NCBI GenBank assembly: GCA_945862495.1
Contig: CAMAYM010000026.1
Location: 1 to 27,321, forward strand
Length of the DNA: 27,321 nucleotides
Direction of reading: 5' to 3'
Source: Bordetella parapertussis
Lineage (GTDB): Bacteria > Pseudomonadota > Gammaproteobacteria > Burkholderiales > Burkholderiaceae_B
Shown: positions 1-7,858 of the stretch, piece after piece
How the letters are laid out: every line of letters begins with the position of its first letter
Position numbering within the stretch: position 1 is the stretch's first letter
The notes under the pieces: model-generated
What the model saw: the letters and a program-made list of their open reading frames with translations, nothing else
Databases searched by the model: none
Told to the model about the DNA's origin: nothing
Program-made: the position numbers and the translations under genes

Positions 1-785
1 ACATGCGCAGTAATTAATGTTTTTAATGTATCTGTATATGTCTCAAGTGCAGCATGCTCTCGGCCTAGAACTCTTAATTCTTTTATGCCACCTAATGCTT
101 CAATCGTTGTACGACCTGATAGGATTGCTGCCTCATTCATTTCCTTGCCTAACTTTGCTTGTTTAGCACGTATCAAGTGATAGACTAAAAGATATCCTCC
201 ACCTAAGACGATAACGCTCCCTAGCGCTACGAGTGGATCAAAGATCACAATCATTCCCACTAAAACTAAACCGGTTAAGCCTTTTGATATCACTGCCAAT
301 AATGAACCTAAAAATCCATTTAATGCTGCGTCGACATCACCGCCCAGTACTTTATTTAATGAGGCGGCATCTCTTTGAACATGGAAGTCATAAGGCTGAG
401 TCATATAGCCCTCAAAAAGCTCTGTAGACAACTTCCTTCTTGTACGCGCAACATATTTTGAACTTACCCAAAGATTTGTCGCACTCGCCGCGTTACCCAA
501 TGCTAAGACTGCAACAGTTGCAAATCCTATTACGATAATTGCCGTCTGTTTGGATTCAATTCCAAAAAATTTCAAACCAGTACTAAACCATGTGTACTTA
601 TCTAATACATCCGGATCCATTACTATCGCCATGAATGGCAAAATGGAGGCGACGCTAGCGGTTTCAAAAAAAGCCGCGATCAAACTGACGCAAACAACTA
701 AACCGAGTCCACCCCGACTGCTCACAGGCAATATTTTGAATAATCGTCGAAATGGAGAGAGTAACGCAGTGATTTGAGTCATCAT
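1..785 (-). CDS. ABC transporter, transmembrane domain (partial, cut by left edge)
   Basis: I translated this frame by hand; it stays open from the ATG at 785 to the edge, about 261 codons, so the 3' part including the nucleotide-binding domain is outside the window. The product starts MMTQITALLSPFRR and has hydrophobic spans near residues 28-52, 82-100, 160-185 and 187-205. It also carries the charged cytoplasmic-loop character of MsbA/PglK-type exporters (segment around VARTRRKLSTELFEGYM; GRTTIEALGGIKELRVLGRE in the second loop). Such half-transporters flip lipid-linked oligosaccharides or lipids across the inner membrane. The first ATG overlaps the wcaG stop as ATGA; a second ATG lies at 782. 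It is the third gene of a minus-strand operon after the WecA-like transferase and wcaG. The family is clear, the substrate is inferred from context, and the ATPase half cannot be checked here. Confidence 0.85.
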   Translation of the reverse strand, partial: MMTQITALLSPFRRLFKILPVSSRGGLGLVVCVSLIAAFFETASVASILPFMAIVMDPDVLDKYTWFSTGLKFFGIESKQTAIIVIGFATVAVLALGNAASATNLWVSSKYVARTRRKLSTELFEGYMTQPYDFHVQRDAASLNKVLGGDVDAALNGFLGSLLAVISKGLTGLVLVGMIVIFDPLVALGSVIVLGGGYLLVYHLIRAKQAKLGKEMNEAAILSGRTTIEALGGIKELRVLGREHAALETYTDTLKTLITAH

Positions 786-1768
786 TTCCCGATTTTGTAT
801 TGATCGAGAAAATCTTTGTAGGCTAAAGTCAATCCAATTTCTAGGGCTACTCTAGCTTGCCAGCCCAGAGCGTTCAACCTAGAACTGTCCATAAGCTTAC
901 GAGGTGGACCGTCAGGTTTTGTCGTGTCGAATTTAATTTTGCCTTGATATCCTACTGCTTTACTAATCAGCGAAGCCAATTCCGAAATGGTTACATCATG
1001 ACCATACCCGACATTTATGTGACTTAGCATTGGACTAGTATGTTGATCATATATATTTTTAGGTAAATTCATTACATGCAATGAAGCAGCTGCCATATCA
1101 TCCACATACAAGAATTCTCTACAAGGCTTACCTGACCCCCATATCACAACTTCCGTTAGCCCTTGATCTTTTGCTTCATCAAATCTTCTTATTAATGCAG
1201 GGATGACGTGTGAATTCTCAGGATGATAATTATCCCCTGGGCCATACAAATTAGTCGGCATGACACTGCGATAGTCAATACCGTACTCTTTACCGTATTG
1301 CCTGTTGTAACTTTCGCATGTCTTAATGCCTGCAATCTTTGCGACTGCATAAGGTTCATTTGTGGGCTCAAGCAAACCTGTCAGTAGTGAACTTTCTGAC
1401 ATAGGTTGCTCAGCCAATTTTGGATATATGCAGCTACTCCCCAGAAACAATAATTTTTTTACCCCGTTACGAAAAGCTGCGTCTATAACGTTGCTCTGAA
1501 CCATCAAATTATCGTAGATAAATTCGGCTGGATAAACATTATTTGCATGGATTCCGCCTACTCTTGCTGCTGCCAGATACACTTGATCCGGTTTTTCAGT
1601 AGCAAAAAAGTGGCGAACTGCCGCTTGATCCGTCAGATCGAGTTCGCTATGCGTACGCCCCACTATGCGATCTGCCGGGTGCCCTTCGCTAATCAACTGG
1701 CGAGCGATCGCTGAACCCACCATGCCACGATGGCCAGCCACATAAATTTTAGGAATTTTGTCAGTCAT
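782..1768 (-). CDS. wcaG: GDP-L-fucose synthase (GDP-4-keto-6-deoxymannose 3,5-epimerase/4-reductase)
   Basis: This 328-residue extended SDR protein matches the usual length of bacterial Fcl/WcaG. It converts GDP-4-keto-6-deoxy-D-mannose, made by Gmd, to GDP-L-fucose using NADPH in the cytoplasm. Visible features are the N-terminal dinucleotide motif AGHRGMVGSA (residues 11-20), the active-site segment GSSCIYP (110-116, with Ser111 and Cys113), the Tyr140-x3-Lys144 pair, and the NSHVIP histidine (His187) expected for the epimerase acid/base. The start has a good ribosome binding site, GAGAGG, about 8 bases upstream. It lies 17 bases after the WecA-like gene and overlaps the ABC transporter start by four bases. 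Its partner gmd is at the opposite end of the window on the other strand, about 25 kb away. Assignment is strong. Confidence 0.96.
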   Translation of the reverse strand: MTDKIPKIYVAGHRGMVGSAIARQLISEGHPADRIVGRTHSELDLTDQAAVRHFFATEKPDQVYLAAARVGGIHANNVYPAEFIYDNLMVQSNVIDAAFRNGVKKLLFLGSSCIYPKLAEQPMSESSLLTGLLEPTNEPYAVAKIAGIKTCESYNRQYGKEYGIDYRSVMPTNLYGPGDNYHPENSHVIPALIRRFDEAKDQGLTEVVIWGSGKPCREFLYVDDMAAASLHVMNLPKNIYDQHTSPMLSHINVGYGHDVTISELASLISKAVGYQGKIKFDTTKPDGPPRKLMDSSRLNALGWQARVALEIGLTLAYKDFLDQYKIGK

Positions 1769-1785
1769 TCTTTAATCCTCTCACT

Positions 1786-2895
1786 TTATCTTTCTACTCT
1801 GCGAGATTTTGTTATTAACCGTAACCTTGGCCACGACCAGCTAAAGTGCACTAACCGCGCATATATGAGGGTATATATAAAGGCACAGCCACAGAAAGAA
1901 ACAGCTAGTGCCAACGTATTTGTCTTGAATACAACCGCTAAGCCGGCTGGTAGTGCCGCGTAAATCAGTACGATTGGTAATACTGCAGCGTTCTGTACCA
2001 TCGAACTTCTTTTATTCAGAAGCTGTCTAGCGACTCTTGACCAGATTAGGCTGTGTAAATGTAGGCGGTCAGGGTGCCCCACTTTAAGCTTCCTTGCCCT
2101 TCTACGAGCCATCGAGAATATAACTTCAATAACAGGATAGGCGCAGGCTAGCATGGGCGCCCATGGCGAAATCCCTGGATTGCGGGCAGTCGTCATGACC
2201 GCAATCCATCCCAGTATGAATCCTAATAGATAGGCGCCACCATCACCAAGAAAGATTTTACCTGTGGGGTAATTAACAATTAAAAAACCAAAAATTGCAC
2301 CGCCAATAACAAAACACAACTTTGCAACTTCATAGTCATGCACTTGATAAGCAATTAAACCAAGCGCTGACAAACATAGTAAAACAACACCTGCAGCCAA
2401 GCCATTCAACCCATCTATGATGTTGATTGCGTTTGTAAATCCACAAACTGCAAAGGCTGTAAACATGACCGATATTGGTGTAAATGCAAGTAAATTGTCC
2501 GCCAATGGGACGTCAATTCTTTTTAAGCTGACATCGAGCAACCACCACGCCAAAACTCCGCTGGCAAATGTTGCGATAAGCCGCTCTGAGACACGGCCAC
2601 GCTTCACGATATCTTCGACAACCCCCGAACAAAAGGCGGGGATTGACGCGATGATCATGGGTCCCAAAACATTTGCCACGATCGGGGGCGTCAGCCACCA
2701 ACTCAATATCAGTGAAAGAAAAATTGCGACCCCACCTACTCGGGGAGTCGGGTGGTGGTGTACCTTTTGCACGCCCGAATTCGTATCAAGAGTGTGCTTC
2801 CCATGCAAATCCTGAGTCAGTACAATTGTTAGGCAGATCACAAATGAGGCTACAGCGCCAGTCGTTAAAGCTAATTGCGGTATCGCGAAGTCCAC
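1786..2895 (-). CDS. Polyprenyl-phosphate sugar-1-phosphate transferase, WecA/WbpL (GT4/MraY) family
   Basis: A polytopic membrane protein that should transfer a sugar-1-phosphate from a UDP-sugar (HexNAc in known relatives) to undecaprenyl phosphate, starting chain assembly on the inner leaflet. Motifs, numbered from the longer TTG reading at 2949: conserved HHHPTPRVGG (64-73), an acidic pair in VEDI (111-114), the hallmark FTNAINIIDGLNGLAAG (171-187), FLGDGGAYLLGF (233-244) and HPDRLHLHS (292-300). No ATG exists near the N-terminus. The frame opens with TTG at 2949 (387 aa), which has no ribosome binding site. I prefer GTG at 2895 (369 aa): it follows ACAGGG with 6-base spacing and places the first membrane span about 10 residues in. 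First gene of the left minus-strand operon, divergent from the FkbM gene. The family is certain; the sugar specificity is not determined. Confidence 0.92.
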   Translation of the reverse strand: MDFAIPQLALTTGAVASFVICLTIVLTQDLHGKHTLDTNSGVQKVHHHPTPRVGGVAIFLSLILSWWLTPPIVANVLGPMIIASIPAFCSGVVEDIVKRGRVSERLIATFASGVLAWWLLDVSLKRIDVPLADNLLAFTPISVMFTAFAVCGFTNAINIIDGLNGLAAGVVLLCLSALGLIAYQVHDYEVAKLCFVIGGAIFGFLIVNYPTGKIFLGDGGAYLLGFILGWIAVMTTARNPGISPWAPMLACAYPVIEVIFSMARRRARKLKVGHPDRLHLHSLIWSRVARQLLNKRSSMVQNAAVLPIVLIYAALPAGLAVVFKTNTLALAVSFCGCAFIYTLIYARLVHFSWSWPRLRLITKSRRVER

Positions 2896-2954
2896 TGTAT
2901 CCCTGTGTCTAATAGATGAATTTGATGGGGAACCTGGATTACCGACCAACCGTA

Positions 2955-2985
2955 GATCGATATAATCGACATATATATATCGATC
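2955..2985. promoter_or_regulatory. Inverted repeat in divergent promoter region (candidate operator)
   Basis: Arms GATCGATATA (2955-2964) and TATATCGATC (2976-2985) are perfect 10-base inverted copies separated by 11 bases. They lie between the divergent WecA-like and FkbM genes and overlap the candidate -10 box of the minus-strand promoter. The arrangement fits a dimeric regulator site, but no regulator gene is visible in the window and AT-rich dyads can arise by chance. Confidence 0.4.
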
Positions 2986-2999
2986 CAGCGCTAAATCAA
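2972..2999 (-). promoter_or_regulatory. Candidate sigma70-type promoter for the WecA-like/wcaG/ABC operon
   Basis: Read on the minus strand, TTGATT (2999-2994) and TATATA (2977-2972) are separated by 16 bases. This is the best-looking pair upstream of the minus operon. The AT-repeat allows alternative -10 registers, so the exact box is uncertain. Transcription would begin about 70 bases before the preferred GTG start. Confidence 0.35.
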
Positions 3000-3032
3000 G
3001 AGAAATTTAACAAAGTCCACACGCACGATAAC

Positions 3033-3061
3033 TTTAATATTTTATCATGCAGTCCTATTAT
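3033..3061 (+). promoter_or_regulatory. Weak candidate promoter for the FkbM/acyltransferase pair
   Basis: TTTAAT (3033-3038), a 17-base spacer and TATTAT (3056-3061) precede the FkbM gene. The -10 box is good and the -35 box poor (three matches), in an AT-rich stretch where such pairs are common. It is listed because it is the only reasonable pair seen in the 2896-3117 divergent gap. Confidence 0.2.
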
Positions 3062-3117
3062 TTTTACGCAGAACTAAGTATAGTTTTGCCATTTGCCCCA
3101 CTCAATATTCTCTTCCG

Positions 3118-3921
3118 ATGCCGATAAAACAACTGAAATCTGCGCTTTATTCCGCACTCTTGAGCAAGGGCAAACGCATCGTTCCGACGACACCCTTTAA
3201 CCATCTCCAAGATTTTTTTAAAATGATCCAGCCGATTGATGCTGGTCTTCCTCTTTTGCGTATTGGCGCCGCTGGTGACGGTGGTTACCTTGTGCCAGAC
3301 GATCTTGATGGCATTGATTGTTGTTTCTCTCCCGGTGTCTCTAACGTGGCAGACTTTGAACTGACACTAGCCAAACGCGGAGTTAAATCATTTTTAATAG
3401 ACTATTCCGTTCAAACCGCACCTGTTAGTCATCCCCTGATCGAATTTGAACGCAAGTTTCTCGGCATCACTAATGATGAAATATTCGTTCGTCTAGACGA
3501 CTGGGTTCAAACCAAGGCTCCTGAAAGCGATAACAACATTCTGCAGATGGACATTGAGGGTGCCGAATATGACGTACTTTTCGACGTATCTGCTGAAACA
3601 CTACAAAAGTTCAGAATACTCATTATTGAATTTCACTACCTCGATAATTTAATGCTCGCCGGTGATTTCAAGTTATTCGATTTAATTTTCAAAAAAATTA
3701 CAAAATACTTCGATGTTGTTCATAACCATCCCAATAATTGCGCCCCACCCTATCAATACGGTAGTTTTGAAATACCCCCCATTATGGAACTGACCTTTTT
3801 ACGTAAAGATCGTGTCAAGCAAAGGGTTCCCATTACTAGATTTCCGCATCCTTTAGATCACAAGAACGTAGATGACATGGAAGATTTTGCTCTTCCAAAA
3901 TGTTGGCACGCCCCTCATTAA
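3118..3921 (+). CDS. FkbM-family SAM-dependent methyltransferase
   Basis: A 267-residue protein resembling the FkbM-type methyltransferases common in glycan loci, which O-methylate sugars. Visible are GDGGYLVPDDL (53-63) and SPGVSNVADFE (71-81), which form the cofactor-binding start, an acidic strand end at FLIDYS (92-97), and the family hallmark LQMDIEGAEYDVL (142-154). That is followed by RILIIEFH (166-173). No signal peptide or membrane span is present, so it should be cytoplasmic. The ATG at 3118 lacks a clear Shine-Dalgarno sequence (ATTCTCTTCCG upstream), but the next Met is residue 36, so the longer form is kept. The OafA-type acyltransferase follows after 12 bases, suggesting co-transcription of two decorating enzymes. 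The family is well supported; the methylated sugar position is unknown. Confidence 0.85.
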   Translation: MPIKQLKSALYSALLSKGKRIVPTTPFNHLQDFFKMIQPIDAGLPLLRIGAAGDGGYLVPDDLDGIDCCFSPGVSNVADFELTLAKRGVKSFLIDYSVQTAPVSHPLIEFERKFLGITNDEIFVRLDDWVQTKAPESDNNILQMDIEGAEYDVLFDVSAETLQKFRILIIEFHYLDNLMLAGDFKLFDLIFKKITKYFDVVHNHPNNCAPPYQYGSFEIPPIMELTFLRKDRVKQRVPITRFPHPLDHKNVDDMEDFALPKCWHAPH

Positions 3922-3933
3922 GCACCGTACAGC

Positions 3934-5802
3934 ATGACCCATCTTAAATATAGGGCTGATATTGATGGCTTACGTGCCATCGCCGTCCTCATTGTGGTGG
4001 GATTTCACGCTTTTCCGGAATGGCTGCCCGGCGGCTACATTGGGGTGGATGTATTTTTTGTTATTTCTGGTTTTTTGATTTCAACGATTCTTTTTGAAAG
4101 CCTGAGCAATAAATCTTTTTCTTTAAGCGACTTTTATACTCGCAGAATCAAACGGATCTTTCCAGCACTTCTACTGATACTAGTCACTTTACTAGTGCTA
4201 GGTTGGTTTTTCTTCATACCAGAAGACTACGAAAAACTGGGTAAGCATGTATTTGCCGGAGCAGCATTTGTATCAAACACTGTATCCCTGTCCGAGTTTG
4301 GCTATTTTGATGAAGCAGCGGAATTCAAACCCCTACTTCACCTTTGGTCGCTCGGAATTGAAGAGCAGTTTTATATTGTCTGGCCTATTGTGTTGTGGTG
4401 CGCCTGGAGGCTCAAGGTATCTATTGGATTACTTTTACTCGTTTTAATTAGCTGCTCCTTCGCGCTCAATATCTATCGATCTGGACATGACTCGACATTT
4501 GCTTTTTTTGCACTACAAACACGCTCTTGGGAACTATTGTTAGGCGCTTGTATGGCTTATTTCAGTTTAAAAAATAGCCAGTTAATACAGCTTTTTAAAA
4601 AAATAGATCACAGCTGGCTAACACTCCTTGGCCTGGGACTATTGGTTTTAGGTTGTTTCGCGCTTAATCGCCAGTCAAAATTTCCAGGTTGGTGGGCTTT
4701 GCTACCAACCCTTGGAGCGGGTCTAATGATCGCAGGCGGCCCTCATTCGTGGATAAATCGAATGATACTCGCAGCCAAACCTCTTGTTGCGATAGGCTTA
4801 ATCAGCTACCCCCTTTACTTATGGCACTGGACTCTGCTCGCCTTTTTTAATGTGGCACTTGGCCATATACCTTCACTCAGCATACGCATCAGCCTAGTAC
4901 TTGCATCACTAGCGTTGGCATGGCTAACCTATCGACTCATTGAGACCCCAATACGGCACTCAAAGCATGGCGGACGTATTGCCAAAATACTATTCGGCTT
5001 AATGACTTGCGTCGCCTTGTTTGGTTTATATATTTTCAAGTCATCGGGCTTTCTTGGCCAAACAACTCAACCCAAACTCAAAGCAAACATGGCGATTGAG
5101 GATTGTTCCGCAGACTTCAAGGCCGGAAAACTTTGTGTATTTGGCAACAAGAATGCAGCAAAGACCTTGCTAGTTTATGGCGATAGTCATGCAGAACACT
5201 TAACCACGGCACTAAATCAAACATTTGGGCAGAATTACAAAATTATCTTTGCTTATTACCCAGGTTGCTTCCTAGGGCAAGGGTATTTAAATACACACCA
5301 AGTACCACAGGCCTGCATTAATCAAATTACTCAAATCAAAGCGCTAAGCGATCAAAAAATCCAAGCCGTCATTCATGCCCAGCGCTGGCATGGTTACGGT
5401 CTGACCGAGAAGGATCAAATTGCACAAGCCGTAAATGACTCAGTAAAAGTATTTGATCTAAATCCAGAAAAAATTATTTTGATTGGATCTACTGCTGATG
5501 TCGATTTACGTTGTGAAAAATGGAATTATTACTTCGGTCAAAGTGGGTGGTTTAAAAAATGTAATGATTTAACCGCCTCAAAGGAGATTAATGAAAAGTT
5601 CATCACAATTACAAAAGCCCACCAAACGCCTGAGAACGTTAGCTTTGTGTACCCATATGAAAAATTATGTTCGAATCAAAAATGTCATGCTATTGAAAAT
5701 GGCACGTTGTATTACAGTGACTCACACCATTTAACAATGGAAGGCGCGATGCTCATCATGCCTGAGCTTAAAAGAATTATTGATCCATCCACTTCTAAAT
5801 AG
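3934..5802 (+). CDS. O-acyltransferase, AT3 domain fused to C-terminal SGNH domain (OafA/OatA type)
   Basis: A 622-residue inner-membrane acyltransferase expected to transfer acetyl (or another short acyl) groups to sugars of the surface glycan. The AT3 part (about 1-370, roughly ten spans) has the Arg14-x10-His25 motif, GGYIGVDVFFVISGFLI (33-49), and LLHLWSLGIEEQFY (134-147). A further span ends near 369 and leads to a periplasmic SGNH domain with GDSHAEH (416-422, nucleophile Ser418) and a C-terminal Asp596-x2-His599 dyad in DSHHL. This is the complete fused layout in which the AT3 part delivers the acyl group across the membrane and the SGNH part transfers it. It ends 8 bases before the convergent stop of a second acyltransferase. 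Acyl identity is inferred, not seen. Confidence 0.93.
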   Translation: MTHLKYRADIDGLRAIAVLIVVGFHAFPEWLPGGYIGVDVFFVISGFLISTILFESLSNKSFSLSDFYTRRIKRIFPALLLILVTLLVLGWFFFIPEDYEKLGKHVFAGAAFVSNTVSLSEFGYFDEAAEFKPLLHLWSLGIEEQFYIVWPIVLWCAWRLKVSIGLLLLVLISCSFALNIYRSGHDSTFAFFALQTRSWELLLGACMAYFSLKNSQLIQLFKKIDHSWLTLLGLGLLVLGCFALNRQSKFPGWWALLPTLGAGLMIAGGPHSWINRMILAAKPLVAIGLISYPLYLWHWTLLAFFNVALGHIPSLSIRISLVLASLALAWLTYRLIETPIRHSKHGGRIAKILFGLMTCVALFGLYIFKSSGFLGQTTQPKLKANMAIEDCSADFKAGKLCVFGNKNAAKTLLVYGDSHAEHLTTALNQTFGQNYKIIFAYYPGCFLGQGYLNTHQVPQACINQITQIKALSDQKIQAVIHAQRWHGYGLTEKDQIAQAVNDSVKVFDLNPEKIILIGSTADVDLRCEKWNYYFGQSGWFKKCNDLTASKEINEKFITITKAHQTPENVSFVYPYEKLCSNQKCHAIENGTLYYSDSHHLTMEGAMLIMPELKRIIDPSTSK

Positions 5803-5810
5803 TAAATAAT

Positions 5811-6968
5811 TCAGTATCGGCGTAATTTTTTTATTAAGTATCGACCTATTTTAATTGGCGGTTTTTCAATAAACCAATAAAGCAAACTAGACGTCAAGAT
5901 CACCATCGGGCCAGTCACCAGAACCGCGATTACAAATCGCATTATTGGGCTAAAACTGACGAACGATGTATGCGTAATAAGCCAATAGATGGTCGGGGTC
6001 AAAATCAACAAATGACAGAGATAAATCGAATAAGAAATCTCTCCCAAATAGCGCAAGGGTTTGATACTAAACAATCTGGTCAATATTGGTGCGCGTCCTA
6101 CTGCCAACAATACAAACATCACAAACAACAAAATCACTAACTTTGTCATAGGTAATATACAGATTAACGCAGTCAGACCGAGGTAAAGTTGCCGACTAGG
6201 CTTGATTGCAACCCCTCCATGCCTTTCTTTCAACCAATAGGCCACAACCATACCCGCTAAAAATGCATTCAGCCGGTATGCAATCAAGCTAGGCTGACCA
6301 AAATGTGACAAAAATCCCGCATCAAGATAATTACCAAATAATCTTGGTGAGAAATACGCCAGAATCGCAGCAAACAAAGCAATCAAAATCCAGGGTGCTT
6401 TTCTGAAAAGAACGAGCAAAAAAGGAAACATCAAATAAAACTGCATTTCTAGGGACAAACTCCAATCGGGCAATGGAGTACTTGCCTCCATACCAGGCAC
6501 GAGTCCATATAGAAATGTGACATGCAACAGGAACCATTTAAGATTACTGAAGGACCAGGCCGTATGAGGAGAATATTCCTCACCACCTGTCACCCATGGA
6601 GGTGGAAACGTCTTTAATATGACATCATGCATCGATGCAAGACTCGTCAACATAACCCCTGAGACAATCAGTAAGCAGTAATAAAGGGGTGCGATTCTAA
6701 AAAACCGTCCTGCATAAAATGCAAGGATGTTGTGGCTAGCTCTCTGATCCTGCCCCTCCCTTGCCTTCCATGTGTAGACCATCAAAAATCCGGATAAAAC
6801 CATGAAAAGATCCACAGCTAGAGGATGCATGGATAACAGCCGGTTTTGAAAGCCCACAGCATATGCAAGATGTCCAAAATATACCCATAGCGCAAGACAG
6901 GCGCGAAAGCCGTCCAAAGCAGTCAAATGCTGCTCAACGTTATCACCGTGTGTTTTGATAGTTTTCAA
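5811..6968 (-). CDS. Acyltransferase family 3 (AT3-only) membrane protein
   Basis: A 385-residue polytopic protein made of the AT3 domain alone. Arg22-x10-His33 lies in the family's N-terminal motif (LDGFRACLALWVYFGH), followed by HPLAVDLFMVLSGFLM (48-63), SLSLEMQFYLMFPFLL, and the C-terminal LGEISYSIYLCH and FIEKP segments. Unlike its convergent neighbour it has no SGNH extension. A free-standing membrane-anchored SGNH protein lies nearby at 7859-8923 and could be its partner. The frame opens with TTG at 6968 and has no ATG before residue 47. An in-frame TAG lies just upstream and no Shine-Dalgarno sequence is seen (the upstream bases are CCTCCCTCC), so the start is uncertain and may be weakly translated. 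It is expressed separately from both flanking plus-strand groups. Substrate is unknown. Confidence 0.9.
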   Translation of the reverse strand: MKTIKTHGDNVEQHLTALDGFRACLALWVYFGHLAYAVGFQNRLLSMHPLAVDLFMVLSGFLMVYTWKAREGQDQRASHNILAFYAGRFFRIAPLYYCLLIVSGVMLTSLASMHDVILKTFPPPWVTGGEEYSPHTAWSFSNLKWFLLHVTFLYGLVPGMEASTPLPDWSLSLEMQFYLMFPFLLVLFRKAPWILIALFAAILAYFSPRLFGNYLDAGFLSHFGQPSLIAYRLNAFLAGMVVAYWLKERHGGVAIKPSRQLYLGLTALICILPMTKLVILLFVMFVLLAVGRAPILTRLFSIKPLRYLGEISYSIYLCHLLILTPTIYWLITHTSFVSFSPIMRFVIAVLVTGPMVILTSSLLYWFIEKPPIKIGRYLIKKLRRY

Positions 6969-7023
6969 GGAGGGAGGCGTCTTGTTGTCTTTTGGTTTCT
7001 ATCTATTATTACCCATGACCGTG

Positions 7024-7041
7024 CTGATCCCAAATGATCAG
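7024..7041. promoter_or_regulatory. Short inverted repeat in divergent intergenic region
   Basis: CTGATC (7024-7029) and GATCAG (7036-7041) form a 6-base dyad with a 6-base spacer in the 161-base gap between the AT3-only acyltransferase and the methyltransferase. The gap must hold two divergent promoters; no convincing -35/-10 pair was found apart from a lone TAAAAT at 7069-7074. The dyad is weak evidence for a regulatory site. Confidence 0.2.
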
Positions 7042-7129
7042 AAATGGCGATTAGCTCCTGATATCCACTAAAATAGGTGCTGTTGCGCTCGCCCCCCACA
7101 TTTATTGCGATTGTCAAACAAGGAATCTG

Positions 7130-7855
7130 ATGAGTACGAGTTCACCCAAGCCCCTTTCGCCTCAAAAAGCGCTCGAACTCTATACGGATGGTGCATATCT
7201 CGATCAAAATCCCACATGGGGTGTCGAAGACTCTGCATGGAAAGCAACTCAGATCAAAGACATTCTAATCAACAACGGCGTCTTACCCAAAACAGTCTGC
7301 GAGGTTGGTTGCGGCGCAGGCGAAATCGTCAGACAACTTTCATTATCTTTTCCAACAACGCAATTCGTTGGCTACGAAGTTTCTCCGCAGGCCTTTGAGC
7401 TTTGCCAACAACGGATATCGCCGCAGATTCAGTTTCATTTAAAAAATCTGTGCGATGAAGATGTTTTATTTGATTGCTTACTTTGTATTGATGTTTTTGA
7501 GCATGTTGAAGATTATTTTGGTTTTATTCGTGCATTAAAGAACAAAGCAGAATATAAGATTTTTTATGTCCCCTTGGATATTTCGGTTTTATCTATCTTA
7601 CGTTCAAGCATGATGGCTAGACGACTGGATGTTGGTCATTTGCATTATTTCTCTAAAGAAACTGCCCTTGCCACCCTTAAAGACTGCGGGTACGAGATTA
7701 TCGAAGCCCTTTACACCACACCGTTTAATGATATTCCTGCCAAAAAGTTCGAAACAAAATTAGCGCGTATTCCGCGCAAACTACTCCATAAAATATCTCC
7801 TGACTGGAGCGCCAGACTGCTTGGCGGAAGTTCGCTACTTGTTTTGGCCAAGTAA
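7130..7855 (+). CDS. Class I SAM-dependent methyltransferase
   Basis: A 241-residue soluble methyltransferase of the Methyltransf_11/23 type. Motif I is CEVGCGAGE (57-65), the acidic residue after strand 2 is in GYEVSP (81-86), and motif IV is CIDVFEHVED (119-128). A later GHLHYFSKETA segment (169-179) is typical of the family. It probably methylates a nucleotide-sugar or glycan in the cytoplasm. AAGGA five bases before the ATG gives a good ribosome binding site. It is the first gene of the 7130-12601 plus-strand group, and the SGNH protein starts three bases after its stop, suggesting linked function. A lipid or small-molecule target cannot be excluded; specificity cannot be read from sequence. 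Confidence 0.88.
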   Translation: MSTSSPKPLSPQKALELYTDGAYLDQNPTWGVEDSAWKATQIKDILINNGVLPKTVCEVGCGAGEIVRQLSLSFPTTQFVGYEVSPQAFELCQQRISPQIQFHLKNLCDEDVLFDCLLCIDVFEHVEDYFGFIRALKNKAEYKIFYVPLDISVLSILRSSMMARRLDVGHLHYFSKETALATLKDCGYEIIEALYTTPFNDIPAKKFETKLARIPRKLLHKISPDWSARLLGGSSLLVLAK

Positions 7856-7858
7856 CCC

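Noticed and set aside
2417..2815. 132-codon plus-strand open frame.
   Set aside because: It is antisense to the WecA-like gene, whose conserved motifs span the same bases; the translated product resembles no protein family.
5803..5830. Bidirectional terminator between the convergent acyltransferases.
   Set aside because: There is a T-run at 5827-5833, but no GC-rich stem; the nearby repeated AGTATCG copies are direct, not inverted.
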